Of a DNA stretch of 7,183 nucleotides, positions 6,996 through 7,183 are shown one piece after another. The notes beneath the pieces were generated by a model. It made no database searches, was not told the origin of the DNA, and saw only the letters and a list, made by a program, of their open reading frames with translations. The DNA is from JBKBXU01 sp046313675. Its GTDB lineage: Bacteria; Bacteroidota; Bacteroidia; Cytophagales; Cytophagaceae. Location of the stretch: NCBI GenBank assembly GCA_046313675.1, contig JBKBXU010000250.1, positions 1 to 7,183 on the forward strand, in the 5' to 3' direction. How positions within the stretch are numbered: the first letter of the stretch is position 1; every line of letters begins with the position of its first letter. The translations under genes and the position numbers were made by a program.

Positions 6996-7183
6996 TTACA
7001 AATAAATCATTTTTATATTTTGCACTACCTGCTCTTTGCCCAGCTTAAATTGCGCAGTTTTGAACTTAGGCGGCCCAAATGAACCTTTGGCATTATTGGA
7101 TGCTGCAATACCTTCTTTTGGCATACCAATCCAATTGCTGTCAGATTTATCATTTTTATTTTCATCATGCAGCAGTGCAAAAA
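6996..7183 (-). CDS. DUF2141 domain protein, C-terminal part only
   Basis: Sixty-one codons, ending at the TAA at 6998-6996, enter from the right edge on the minus strand; the N-terminus is outside the window. The visible part has the DUF2141 C-terminal pattern: FALLHDENKNDKSD (a strand leading to an Asp/Asn-rich turn), NWIGMPKEG, SNNAKGSFGPPKF and a final strand KLGKEQVVQNIKMIYL. Members are small secreted proteins of about 140-160 residues with a predicted beta-sandwich fold, common in Bacteroidota and Proteobacteria, with no established function. A signal peptide would lie outside the window. The gene converges on chrA with 78 bases between the stops, so it is not part of that transcription unit. 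Confidence 0.85.
   Translation of the reverse strand, partial: FALLHDENKNDKSDSNWIGMPKEGIAASNNAKGSFGPPKFKTAQFKLGKEQVVQNIKMIYL

Overview
The window looks like a chromosomal stretch from a member of the Bacteroidota (flavobacterium or cytophaga type). The intergenic DNA is AT-rich, most starts lack a clear Shine-Dalgarno, there is a lipoprotein signal with the acidic residues after the cysteine typical of this phylum, and a DUF2141 protein is present. This assignment is inference; no rRNA or other marker gene is included.

Layout from left to right: (1) the N-terminal 148 codons of an unrecognised lipoprotein on the minus strand, running off the left edge; (2) a divergent gene for a small ferritin-like di-iron protein on the plus strand; (3) a hairpin that can end transcription arriving from the right; (4) a complete CopB-type (P1B-3) copper ATPase on the minus strand with a His-rich N-terminus and a CPH motif; (5) a 434-base divergent intergenic region; (6) a secreted His-rich outer-membrane beta-barrel protein on the plus strand, from a conserved but functionally unnamed family; (7) a 336-base gap with an unrecognised, possibly decayed membrane reading frame; (8) a full-length two-domain ChrA-type chromate transporter; (9) the C-terminal 61 codons of a DUF2141 protein on the minus strand, running off the right edge.

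The common theme is metal handling. CopB would move copper out of the cytoplasm into the periplasm. The divergent barrel protein, with His clusters at its mature N-terminus and in a late loop, would sit in the outer membrane and could take part in copper binding or passage there. ChrA would export chromate, and the ferritin-like protein could handle iron or peroxide. No metal-responsive regulator, copper chaperone, CusCBA pump or multicopper oxidase lies in the window, so any regulator is encoded elsewhere. No tRNA, rRNA, CRISPR array, insertion sequence or integrase was seen. The most worthwhile leads are the uncharacterised barrel family paired with CopB and the HP-to-HY change in the ATPase.
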